Below, in pieces: positions 30,929 to 39,600 of a DNA stretch of 64,000 nt. The translations under genes and the position numbers were made by a program. The notes below the pieces were generated by a model. The model was not told where the DNA came from, did not search any database, and worked only from the letters and a program-made list of their open reading frames with translations. Source of the stretch: a virus; the IMG/VR virus record IMGVR_UViG_3300025127_000013, positions 1-64,000 of that record. One strand, 5' to 3'. Every line of letters starts with the position of its first letter. The first letter of the stretch is position 1.

Positions 30929-31389
30929 TGATATTGATAGCTCACAGAGGCAATACGAACGGCCCAAACCCTTCAAAAGAAAATCATCCTGATTATATAA
31001 AAGAGGCTTTAAACAACGGCTATCATGCAGAAGTTGATATTTGGTATCTTGATAATACATGGGTACTTGGCCATGACAATCCTGAATATGAAATTAATGA
31101 TAAATATTTTAATAATTTTAGAATGATGTCATTTTGCTGGTACCATGCTAAAAATTTACAAGCACTTCAACAGTTTTCTAGTAAACAGAAATATGCCGAT
31201 TGGAAATATTTTTGGCATGATAAAGATGACTATACCCTGACTAGTAATAAAAAAATATGGACATTTCCTAAAAAAGATGTTACATTAAACTGTGTAATTG
31301 TTTGTCAAAACAAAGCAGACACCGAAGCCATGATTAAGAAAAAAATATTTGGTGTTTGTAGTGATTATGTTGGCGAGGTGAAAAAATGA
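30928..31389 (+). CDS. Short glycerophosphodiester phosphodiesterase-like protein
   Basis: 153 residues, start GTG 30928 overlapping the previous stop. All GDPD catalytic residues of the first motif are present: HRG (H6-R7-G8), ExD (E35, D37 in HAEVDIW) and HD (H49, D50). Family members are usually about 250 residues, so this is a reduced version. It would cleave glycerophosphodiesters or a phosphodiester on a glycan; in this context a role in phospho-glycan trimming is possible but inferred. Confidence 0.7.
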   Translation: MILIAHRGNTNGPNPSKENHPDYIKEALNNGYHAEVDIWYLDNTWVLGHDNPEYEINDKYFNNFRMMSFCWYHAKNLQALQQFSSKQKYADWKYFWHDKDDYTLTSNKKIWTFPKKDVTLNCVIVCQNKADTEAMIKKKIFGVCSDYVGEVKK

Positions 31390-32348
31390 AATTAGTGGTT
31401 GTTACAGGGTGCTTGGGTCTTATTGGTCACTATGTGACCAGACAGTGCCTATCTTTAGGCTATAAAGTTTATGGAATTGATAAGCTAACATATGCTGCTA
31501 ATTATGAGTATATAGCCGAGTTGAAACGACACAAAGGCTTTACTTTTAAAAAAGGTGACATCGCAACACTTGATTATTTGCCAGACTGCGATTATATAAT
31601 CAACACAGCCGCCGAGTCACATGTTGGTAACAGTATTGTTAACAGTTCAGAATTTATCCATTCTAATATCACCGGTGTTCAAAATCTTCTTGAGTTGATT
31701 AGATTAAAACAAGGAAATGTTTGTAAAAAGCCTGTCCTATTTCATTTCAGTACAGATGAAGTATATGGTGATATTGTGTCTGGAGAGCATACTGAGGGCG
31801 ACTTTCTTAAGCCAAGCAATCCTTACTCTTCCTCAAAGGCCGCGGCTGATATGCTGATATACGGTTATGCTAGAACTTATGGAATTGATTATATAATATT
31901 TCGTCCCACTAATAACTACGGAATTGGACAATATCCAGAAAAGCTTATTCCCTTATCTGTTAAACTTCTCATGAGAGATAAAAAAATTAGATTGCATGAT
32001 GCAGGTGAACCAATTCGTAATTGGCTTCATTCTGCAGATACTGCAAGGGCTGTAACAACAATCATTGAGTCTGGCAAAGTAAATGAGATTTACAATGTTG
32101 CAGGTGGTTTTGAACAAAAGAATTATGATACAGTCTGTAAAGTTATAAAATCATATTTTGATAGACCATTACAATCTGATTTAGACATTTCTGAATATAT
32201 TGATTTAGAGCATGTCCGCCCCGGACAAGATGTGCGGTATGCTCTAAATGATGATAAGCTTCGTGCTCTTGGGTGGAAACCTGAGAGAACATTTGATGAA
32301 GAAATAAATAGCATTGTTAGCTATTATAAAAATAATTTTAAGTGGTAA
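31386..32348 (+). CDS. NAD-dependent epimerase/dehydratase (RmlB-like SDR)
   Basis: 320 residues, extended SDR fold. VVVTGCLGLIGHYV (GxxGxxG cofactor loop, near residues 7-14), IDKLTYAANYEYIAE, HFSTDEVYG (Thr-Asp-Glu active site as in dTDP-glucose 4,6-dehydratase), then PYSSSKAAADMLI (YxxxK with Tyr and Lys) and FRPTNNYG. It probably makes a 4-keto-6-deoxy nucleotide sugar. Last gene of the island, ATGA-coupled to the GDPD gene. Confidence 0.88.
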   Translation: MKLVVVTGCLGLIGHYVTRQCLSLGYKVYGIDKLTYAANYEYIAELKRHKGFTFKKGDIATLDYLPDCDYIINTAAESHVGNSIVNSSEFIHSNITGVQNLLELIRLKQGNVCKKPVLFHFSTDEVYGDIVSGEHTEGDFLKPSNPYSSSKAAADMLIYGYARTYGIDYIIFRPTNNYGIGQYPEKLIPLSVKLLMRDKKIRLHDAGEPIRNWLHSADTARAVTTIIESGKVNEIYNVAGGFEQKNYDTVCKVIKSYFDRPLQSDLDISEYIDLEHVRPGQDVRYALNDDKLRALGWKPERTFDEEINSIVSYYKNNFKW

Positions 32349-32368
32349 AATATACCAAAGGAGAAAAA

Positions 32369-32578
32369 ATGCAACTTTCAAATCAAGCACTTGGTGCAAT
32401 CATGTTGGCTCTTCAAGAATCGCTACTTGAGCAAACCGACATCGTTCCTGTACTTAAAGGTTTTACACTTCAAGAGTCTGGCGAAGGGTTAATTATTACA
32501 AACCCACCAACAGTTAGATTTACTGACAATACCGAAGTTACCAATCAAGATTTAGAAAACATGGTAGCTGATAAGTAA
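32369..32578 (+). CDS. Hypothetical 69-aa protein
   Basis: 69 residues from ATG 32369 with AAAGGAG ribosome site (32357-32363); an upstream ATG at 32342 in frame is less likely. LSNQALGAIMLALQESLLEQ is amphipathic helix; the second half is beta-rich. Short acidic proteins of this type precede the structural module in related marine phages. One-base overlap with the FmdB-like gene. Function unknown. Confidence 0.6.
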   Translation: MQLSNQALGAIMLALQESLLEQTDIVPVLKGFTLQESGEGLIITNPPTVRFTDNTEVTNQDLENMVADK

Positions 32579-32847
32579 TGCCAATATACAAGTATGAATG
32601 CACTGCTTGTAATCAAATTAGTAAGTTCATGCATGCTTCAACAGAGATCATGCTGCATTGTAAAAAATGTGGCACTGAGAATTCGTTAGTTAAACAACTA
32701 GCAAAACCTTTTGTAAATAAAGGTAATAAAACTTCCAACAAAGATTCTGAAGTTGGTGAGATAACCAAAAAATTTATCGAAGAAAACAGGAAAGTTTTAG
32801 AAGAACAGAAAAAAGAGTATTCAAACAAACAATATGACAAATCTTGA
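32578..32847 (+). CDS. FmdB-like zinc-ribbon protein
   Basis: 89 residues. MPIYKYECTACNQISK and HCKKCGTENS give CxxC...CxxC, the FmdB-type zinc ribbon that opens with M-P-x-Y-x-Y-x-C. Phages encode such small ribbons, possibly as transcription-related or DNA-binding accessory factors. The C-terminal half is Lys/Glu-rich and helical. Overlaps the next gene by 14 bp; near the late sigma factor gene, so a role in late transcription is possible. Confidence 0.72.
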   Translation: MPIYKYECTACNQISKFMHASTEIMLHCKKCGTENSLVKQLAKPFVNKGNKTSNKDSEVGEITKKFIEENRKVLEEQKKEYSNKQYDKS

Positions 32848-33166
32848 ATTAACACTCACAATAATATTAGCACTTTCTTTAATCGGTAATGTGGCACTGG
32901 CTGTTTATGCTCGTGCTGCTATTGTTAGGTTATTAAGTGTTGCAGACGAATTGTATGATTTAAAAGATATGTCTGATTCTCTTCTTAGTCATCTGCAATC
33001 TGTATATGAGTTAGAGATGTTTTATGGTGATGAGACATTAGGTTCACTAATGAATCATGCAAGGTCTTACACTGATCAGTTTGAGACTTTTGAATATATC
33101 TACAACCTTATAGAAGATGAGAATGACAACAGAGACACCGAAGAGGAAGAGACGGAAACGTCGTAA
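32834..33166 (+). CDS. Single-span membrane protein with acidic tail
   Basis: 110 residues. One membrane helix at about 3-28 (LELTLTIILALSLIGNVALA), then a coiled helical region (LYDLKDMSDSLLSHLQSVYE) and an acidic tail ending in EEEETETS. A similar gene often lies directly before the gp55-like sigma gene in T4-like marine phages, as recalled. Overlaps the sigma gene by 44 bp. Confidence 0.6.
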   Translation: MTNLELTLTIILALSLIGNVALAVYARAAIVRLLSVADELYDLKDMSDSLLSHLQSVYELEMFYGDETLGSLMNHARSYTDQFETFEYIYNLIEDENDNRDTEEEETETS

Positions 33167-33830
33167 GAATCATTATTTTACACAAGAACATGAAGATGCA
33201 ATCGTAAGATATGCACAAATTAATTGTATAAGAGAAAGAACAGAGCTTTATGTAAGATGGATTGAGCCAGCCTTTAATGAAATGGTTGATAAAATTGTCT
33301 TTACATATAAGTTTACTAATTTGCCAAACATAGATTTGCTGCGAGACGAGTGCAAAATTTGGCTAATGACGATTCTTGATAAATACGATCAAAGCAAGGG
33401 CTCGAAAGCATTTTCGTATTTTTCAGTTATCACTAAAAATTGGTTTATTCATAAAGTTAAAAAACAACAAAAACAAAATAGAACCGAAGTTAACATTGAC
33501 AACATAGCAAAAAACTATGAAGAAAAATATTTGTCAACTGAGGAGTCATATCTTTCTGAAAGAGAAAGAGATGAATTTTGGATTAAGTTTTATGAAGAAT
33601 TAAAATCTTGGGATACCAATAGCATGAAAGAAAATGATTTAAAAGTTTATAAAGCAATATGTGTTTTATTTGAATCAAAAGACGACATTGATATTTTTAA
33701 CAAGAAAGCTATTTATTTATACTTACGAGAGTTAACCGGCTTAAATACTAAGCAGGTTGTAAATTCTCTTAAAAAGTTTAAAACTAAATATTACAATTTT
33801 AGTGCTAACTGGAAGAACGGAAACATATGA
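33123..33830 (+). CDS. Late-transcription sigma factor, T4 gp55-like
   Basis: 235 residues; the start is given as ATG 33123 (two codons after an alternative ATG at 33117). A basic N-terminus (KRKRRKRRKN) precedes a sigma region 2-like block: LLRDECKIWLMTILDKYDQS and KGSKAFSYFSVITKNWFIHK, which is the T4 gp55 signature. It redirects host RNA polymerase to phage late promoters. ATGA-coupled to the gene that follows, and it opens the late structural module. Confidence 0.85.
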   Translation: MTTETPKRKRRKRRKNHYFTQEHEDAIVRYAQINCIRERTELYVRWIEPAFNEMVDKIVFTYKFTNLPNIDLLRDECKIWLMTILDKYDQSKGSKAFSYFSVITKNWFIHKVKKQQKQNRTEVNIDNIAKNYEEKYLSTEESYLSERERDEFWIKFYEELKSWDTNSMKENDLKVYKAICVLFESKDDIDIFNKKAIYLYLRELTGLNTKQVVNSLKKFKTKYYNFSANWKNGNI

Positions 33831-34129
33831 GTAATAAAGATCTGGATACATTAATGGCTGAAGCTCTCGGTAACATACGAAATGATCGTAAAGTCGCCCG
33901 GGAGTTTTTGAATGAGATAGCTAACATTATATCCACCGATCCAGATCAAAACAAGTATTTAAGCCCTGTTGCTGCCAAACACATTGAAACATTGCAGAGG
34001 TCAAATGAGCAGCTTGTTAAAATTATTTCAATCCAGTCTAAAAAGCCTGAAGCTGATTTTGAATTATCAGAAAATGATAAAGAAAATTTGTTTGATATGA
34101 TTCAAAACCAAGCCATGGAGGACAACTAA
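33827..34129 (+). CDS. Hypothetical 100-aa helical protein
   Basis: 100 residues, all helical in character (MAEALGNIRNDRKVAREFLN, PVAAKHIETLQRSNEQLVKI), acidic end. It lies between the late sigma and baseplate hub genes, coupled at both ends, which resembles the position of small terminase-like or chaperone genes; nothing more specific can be said. Confidence 0.55.
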   Translation: MSNKDLDTLMAEALGNIRNDRKVAREFLNEIANIISTDPDQNKYLSPVAAKHIETLQRSNEQLVKIISIQSKKPEADFELSENDKENLFDMIQNQAMEDN

Positions 34130-35487
34130 TGGCATTTGGTGTTGATGACATTATAGATGCTACAGAAACCACTACAGGCGAAGCCGGCCTTGATATGTTG
34201 GCAGAAGCCGTAGCCAATTCTGGTATTGGCAAGAAAGATAAATTGGAAGGAAAAGACCAGTTTAATGCTGTTGTAATCTTTCCTGTCTTACCTGATGGTA
34301 GAACATTTTCTCCTACTTCGTTATCAGCAATGTTAGGAACTGATATTATATTTGGTGCTGATTCAAATCCAACTGATTCGGGCTTTACTGGCTACAGGGT
34401 TAGAATTACCGATGAGGACAATCCTCATGCCTTTTATCCAATGCCGTGTCCGATTGATGTAACCGCAGCCGGTGCACCATCTATAGCAAATAAAATAATT
34501 GGTGGAATGCACACAATGGCTCTTACTAACTCAGATATAAAGTTAGCACCGGGCGATAAAATTATTATAAAACTTAGAAAGCTAAATGGTAATTATGATT
34601 TGAAGTATGCTCACTTTGTTAGTCGCACTGGTAAAGATCAAGATTACTTTACCAAACAACAAAACAGAAGCTCACAAGAATCATGTCAAAAGCTTGGCGA
34701 TGTATTTTCTTTAGATGCAACATCATATTTAGCTGGCTCCCCGAATAAAGTAGTGCAATCAACTTATACTGGTTTAGGAGGAAGTGGACTTCAACTTATA
34801 AATGGTGAACTTCCTCCTAGCTTATTGGTGGAGCCAGATCCCAGATATACTGATTTTCCAAAAGGGTTTAAAATCTTAATTGACTGTAAAGCTGATTGGG
34901 ATAATTTAGCTAAAGCTTATACCGCGGTGTTTGGCAGAAAAATACAACCATCTGGACCTGCTTCTGGATTTCGTAGTTTATCAAGTCAAGTAGCCACATA
35001 TGGAAAGGCTAAATACACTGTAAATTCAGCCGGCCGTAGTGTTCGTGCTGCAGCCACACCCGGTGCGGGTAGACCTCCAACTCATGGTTTTGCCACTGCA
35101 GTAGATATAAATAGAGAAACACAACCCGGCGATACCGCAGTTGCAGCCAAAATACCAGCATTAAAGAAAAAACAAGATGAACTTAAAGCTGCTGGTATTA
35201 CAAGATCAATATCATACATATGGTTATTTTATAATGCTCCTGCTTTCAATTGGGGAAATCCTTCGTGGGCTCAAAAACCCGAAGCATCCACAGTTCTTGG
35301 GACACCATGTTCCGGCAAATGCGGTAGTAAGATTGAGCCATGGCACTGGGAGTGGAATAAGTGGTCTACTGTATTTTCAAATACCGTAAAAGTAGATAAG
35401 CCTCCTCCGGGTGTGTCAGATCCGTTCGCAACAAGCCCGCTTGACCCCGAATTGGATGAATTCGGTGAATCCGAGCAAGTCGTATAA
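34129..35487 (+). CDS. Baseplate hub/tail lytic protein with M15 DD-carboxypeptidase-like domain
   Basis: 452 residues. Residues 40-180 are beta-rich (FNAVVIFPVLPDGR, DKIIIKLRKLNG) like the OB fold of the T4 gp5-type hub. Residues about 265-410 are a peptidoglycan peptidase of the VanY/M15 type: GFRSLSSQ, THGFATAVDIN (zinc H319, D326) and EPWHWE (H406). It likely cuts peptide cross-links in the cell wall during injection. It replaces the lysozyme of T4 gp5. The tail is Pro/Asp-rich. Confidence 0.75.
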   Translation: MAFGVDDIIDATETTTGEAGLDMLAEAVANSGIGKKDKLEGKDQFNAVVIFPVLPDGRTFSPTSLSAMLGTDIIFGADSNPTDSGFTGYRVRITDEDNPHAFYPMPCPIDVTAAGAPSIANKIIGGMHTMALTNSDIKLAPGDKIIIKLRKLNGNYDLKYAHFVSRTGKDQDYFTKQQNRSSQESCQKLGDVFSLDATSYLAGSPNKVVQSTYTGLGGSGLQLINGELPPSLLVEPDPRYTDFPKGFKILIDCKADWDNLAKAYTAVFGRKIQPSGPASGFRSLSSQVATYGKAKYTVNSAGRSVRAAATPGAGRPPTHGFATAVDINRETQPGDTAVAAKIPALKKKQDELKAAGITRSISYIWLFYNAPAFNWGNPSWAQKPEASTVLGTPCSGKCGSKIEPWHWEWNKWSTVFSNTVKVDKPPPGVSDPFATSPLDPELDEFGESEQVV

Positions 35488-35505
35488 GTTTCATTAGAGA
35501 GTTAA

Positions 35506-36648
35506 ATGTCTAAAAAGCAAGAAAAGATTTTTAAAAGGGTTAAAAAGAAAGCACAACGGCCCGAGTATATATCAAAATTAAAAAGTGATCTTAATAGAAC
35601 TGAAGAATTAGCTGAAGATGTAATTCAAAGTTCTGGTGCACCAACAGTTAATGATGCGATCAGAGAAGGCATTCCTGCAGATCTACCAGTTAATCCACCT
35701 CTTGAAACTTTGCAAGATAAAATTGATCTTGGTCAACCAATTCAATTTTCTGAAAATGGGATATTCCACACAGCTATTCCATTACAAACAATAAACTATA
35801 AAACCAAACCAAATGAAAAAGTTATTCAAAACGAAGGTTCGTATATTGTTTTAGGCACGGATGGTGACAAAGGAACTGAAAGTGGATATGGTGCTCTTGG
35901 TTCAAACAGGGCTAATTCAATAGATTTGGTCGTTGGTAGAATGTCCTCCGCCCGCAATGGAAAAGGACCAAAAGGCTCTGATACTTTGAAAGGTGCTTAT
36001 GTTGATGATTCATATTTTGCCGATGCGGCAAGAATCAACATTAGTCAATTGACTGATATTGATAAATCATTTGGATTATCTGAGACTAACACACCTCAGT
36101 CAGTTGCTCGTTCAGGAATTGGCATAAAAGCCGATGCAGTTAGAATTATTGGCAGAGAAGGAATTAAAATTGTAACAGGTAGAGCAGATGGCCCATCAGG
36201 TTTCGGTAGAAAAGGTGAGACTAATTCTTTAGGTGGCAAAATTGCTGAGTCTGCTCCAACGATTGATTTAATTGCAGGTAATAATACTGGTAATATTAAA
36301 GTTTGGGGAGGTTTGTTTCAACCTGTTGAAATGATACCAAATCTACAACCAGCAGTTAAAGGGTATATTACTCGTGATGCATTTAGAGATTTAGGCAACA
36401 TTGTTGATGAATTATGGTCTGCTGTTTATGCACTTACTCTTTCTCAAATTACATTTAACGGTGTTCTGGGTGCTGATCCATTTAGACCATGGGTGCCACC
36501 CGGTGCCGTAGCTGCAACAACTTCTCAAGTTTTATTTGTTATGAATTCTCTTTATCATACAAGGGTAAACAAAAATATGTGGGAATTCAACTACTTATAT
36601 CCGTTCGGCTATAAGTTTATTTGCAGTAGGAATGTCAACATAACATAG
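35506..36648 (+). CDS. Baseplate spike/needle-like structural protein
   Basis: 380 residues. A basic N-terminus (KKQEKIFKRVKKKAQR), then glycine-rich repeats consistent with beta structure (VLGTDGDKGTESGYG, GIGIKADAVRIIGREGIKIV, PTIDLIAGNNTGNIKVWGG). It resembles the beta-helical trimer segments of tail needles. Position right after the hub gene supports a central spike role. No PAAR motif seen. 18 bp after the preceding gene; 7 bp before the next. Confidence 0.55.
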   Translation: MSKKQEKIFKRVKKKAQRPEYISKLKSDLNRTEELAEDVIQSSGAPTVNDAIREGIPADLPVNPPLETLQDKIDLGQPIQFSENGIFHTAIPLQTINYKTKPNEKVIQNEGSYIVLGTDGDKGTESGYGALGSNRANSIDLVVGRMSSARNGKGPKGSDTLKGAYVDDSYFADAARINISQLTDIDKSFGLSETNTPQSVARSGIGIKADAVRIIGREGIKIVTGRADGPSGFGRKGETNSLGGKIAESAPTIDLIAGNNTGNIKVWGGLFQPVEMIPNLQPAVKGYITRDAFRDLGNIVDELWSAVYALTLSQITFNGVLGADPFRPWVPPGAVAATTSQVLFVMNSLYHTRVNKNMWEFNYLYPFGYKFICSRNVNIT

Positions 36649-36655
36649 GTATAAA

Positions 36656-39600
36656 ATGGCAGAAGAAAAACCATATTCAAGTTCAACATTAGTTCCTGAA
36701 GCATCAGATCCACCAAGCTCTGGGGCTTCACCGTTTCTACCATATCAGGATCCTAACGGCGATGGTCTTCCTGATGTTTGTGATATTGAAGTTGTTCCGT
36801 CTCAGCAAGTTTGTAAAGATTGCATACCTAATCCAAATGCGATTGTAAAAGATTGGCGAAGGTCTGATCAGGATAGTCCATTTTTAAATGCAAAAATATG
36901 TAAATATCAGATTTGCTTTAACACACCAGAGACAACAACAGGTTTCGTTAATGGAATGTCAGAAGAAGAAGCAGATCGTGCCCTTAATGATTTGTATGAA
37001 AAGTATGCTGAGCCAGCACTTATAGCCTTATTGGAGGGTTTTCAGAAAGACACCGGTGCCGGAATAGTGTCTCAAGTTTTGCCGGCATTAGAATACACCG
37101 GCTATGATTTAGATACACGACCAAGCTCAAGACTAAAACTATTGTATTCTGTAAATTTTTCTCAAATATTTTCTTTACCAGATGAAGATTTGAGCGAAGA
37201 AGACGATCAAGCTGATTCAGAAGAAGATATAACAGTTACCTATGAAGCTTCTGATATGGTCACAACTAACATTAGAGTTAGAAAAGGTTTAAATCTTTAT
37301 GGAAGATTTTATAAAGTTGGCCGTGCTGTTGAAGGCAAAAAAATACGTGTTAAGGAAACAAACAAGCTTTTTGATTTTGAAAAATACGGTGATAGTGCAC
37401 TATTCACTGGAAAGTCTCCTGTTGGGGCATGTTTGCGAGACTTGGATGCATGGCTTAACAGCCGGGGTTATAATATAACTGGCATCGGAAATATATTTAA
37501 TGGTTTTGGCGATGATAAAGTTATAAAATTAGATTTTATATTCTCAGCAAAATATAAATTAAAAAAATTAAAAGTATATACCGAAGGTTGCGGTACAAAT
37601 AAGCCCGATGCTACCTATGGCCGCAAGAAACTTAAAGGACTAAATGCAAAAGATTCTTGGAAAGATCCAACTGCGGTGGCATATTTTGCTAAAATGAAAA
37701 GTATTGAACAAGACTTGAGTGCAAGAGTTCCAATGCCATTTGAAGAATTTGTTGTAAAGCACACATACCCGGAAGTATTAATTGATGCTTCCAGATCTGG
37801 AGGTGCAACATCAGAGCGAACTATAGCAAGCTGTGTGGGTGATGCACTAATAAACGATGCTAAAGAGCTTGGTCAAGATATATTTGATGATGTGTTTAGC
37901 TTGGCGGATGCAATTGCTTATAAATTTCACAAAAACTTATGTCAATCAGATCCAACTAAAGTTGATGAAGAGGCAATATTAAAAGGTCTTAACATCGGCG
38001 GCCCCGCGGGCCCAACATCTGATGTATATAGCATGGCTAAAAACCAAGCCCTTAAAGAAGTTAAATCACAAGACTCAGCCTTTGCTGAGCTATGTTTTAG
38101 GATGATATCTATTGGCACATCTGGAGTTGCATGTGGTCTATCACCATTGCAACAACTTGATCAGATGTATGCGGAAGGACTTGATAGGGCTGGCATATGT
38201 GGTCTTATGGATTTGTTTTTAGAAGCACTCCAGTGTTTATTTAAAGGCTTGACACTAGAAGAGGCACTTGCATCAATTGTTCGAGCAGCTTTAAATGCCA
38301 TGGGTGTAAGACAGATTGGTGAATTGTTCATTGGATTGCCACCCGAAAAACAAGTCGAACTAGAAAGAGTGGTAAATCAAAAACTAGAATCAGGCGATAT
38401 TTTTGCTGCAGGTTCACCCGGACAATCTACATCTGATATACTTGCTGGTAAACAAAATGCACCAGATCCTGTAATCCTTAAAAAGTTTAAAAATAAAAAG
38501 CCATGGGAAGATAAAGGCTATGTTGAAAGGGAAGAAAGAAATAAAAGATCTGATAACTACGGTAATATGGTTGCATCAAAAGCTCCCGGCCGCCCCGCTG
38601 ATGACAGTAGAGAAAGAAGAACTATTGGTCAAAAATTAGAATCACCTCTTGGTGATGATTATCAAACTAACAATGTAATTTTAAATGCTTACATTGAAGC
38701 AATTATGGAAGTTTATCAAGATAACTATCTTGAATTAATAGACTTTTTAAATAAGTTTCCCGGTGCTAAATTAATAACAAATGTCATTGCATTTATGGAT
38801 TGTCCAACACCACCTCTTTTCAACCCCGGATTTGATGACTTCTTTAAAAGTTTGCAGTTGCCATTCTGCAGAAGTATTGCAGCCCCTACTTTTCCAAGAT
38901 GGGAGAATCCATTTCTTTACATACCAAAACTCACAGATATACTGAAAGCTATTTTTGCTGCCCTTAAAAAATTAGTTCTTTGTATCATTATGAAGGTCAT
39001 TGTAACTATACTTTCTAAGGTGTGTGAAATTATTGGTGATGCTATTTGTAAAGCCATTGAGCTAGCTGGCAAGGTAACAGCCGGCTTACTCACAGGAAAT
39101 ACAGATCTGGCCGGTATTCTTAGAGAAACAATTTGCGGCCCGGATGCTTCAGATGAACAGATTAATGCTACCGCTCTAGATTTAATGGCTAATTTTGGGG
39201 TTGGCGGTGCTGCATTCTCCGATCCTGAAAGGACAACCGCATTCTTTGGAGATGTTATCAATAACTCGAATCGACAAGAGGGACTGCAACTTATGATTGA
39301 TGGCCCCAGTGATGATCAAATAAGAATTGCGGATACACTGCTGGAAGAAGAATATCAAGAATTCCGAGAGGCTTTACCCAACCGCTCTTCAATTAGATCA
39401 ATGTTTGAGGGTATATCAAATGTTGTGCCGGAAAGAAACAAAGATGAAATTAGGGCCGCTCTTGAAATGTCAGCCGATGAGCTTCTGCTACCAGCGAACC
39501 CTACCATTTGTGCAACTCCTGAAGATATTGAAAACTTTGAAAAGGTTAGATGCGATTTATTGGCTGGAAGAATGTCACCAGAACAGTGTAAAGCTCAATC

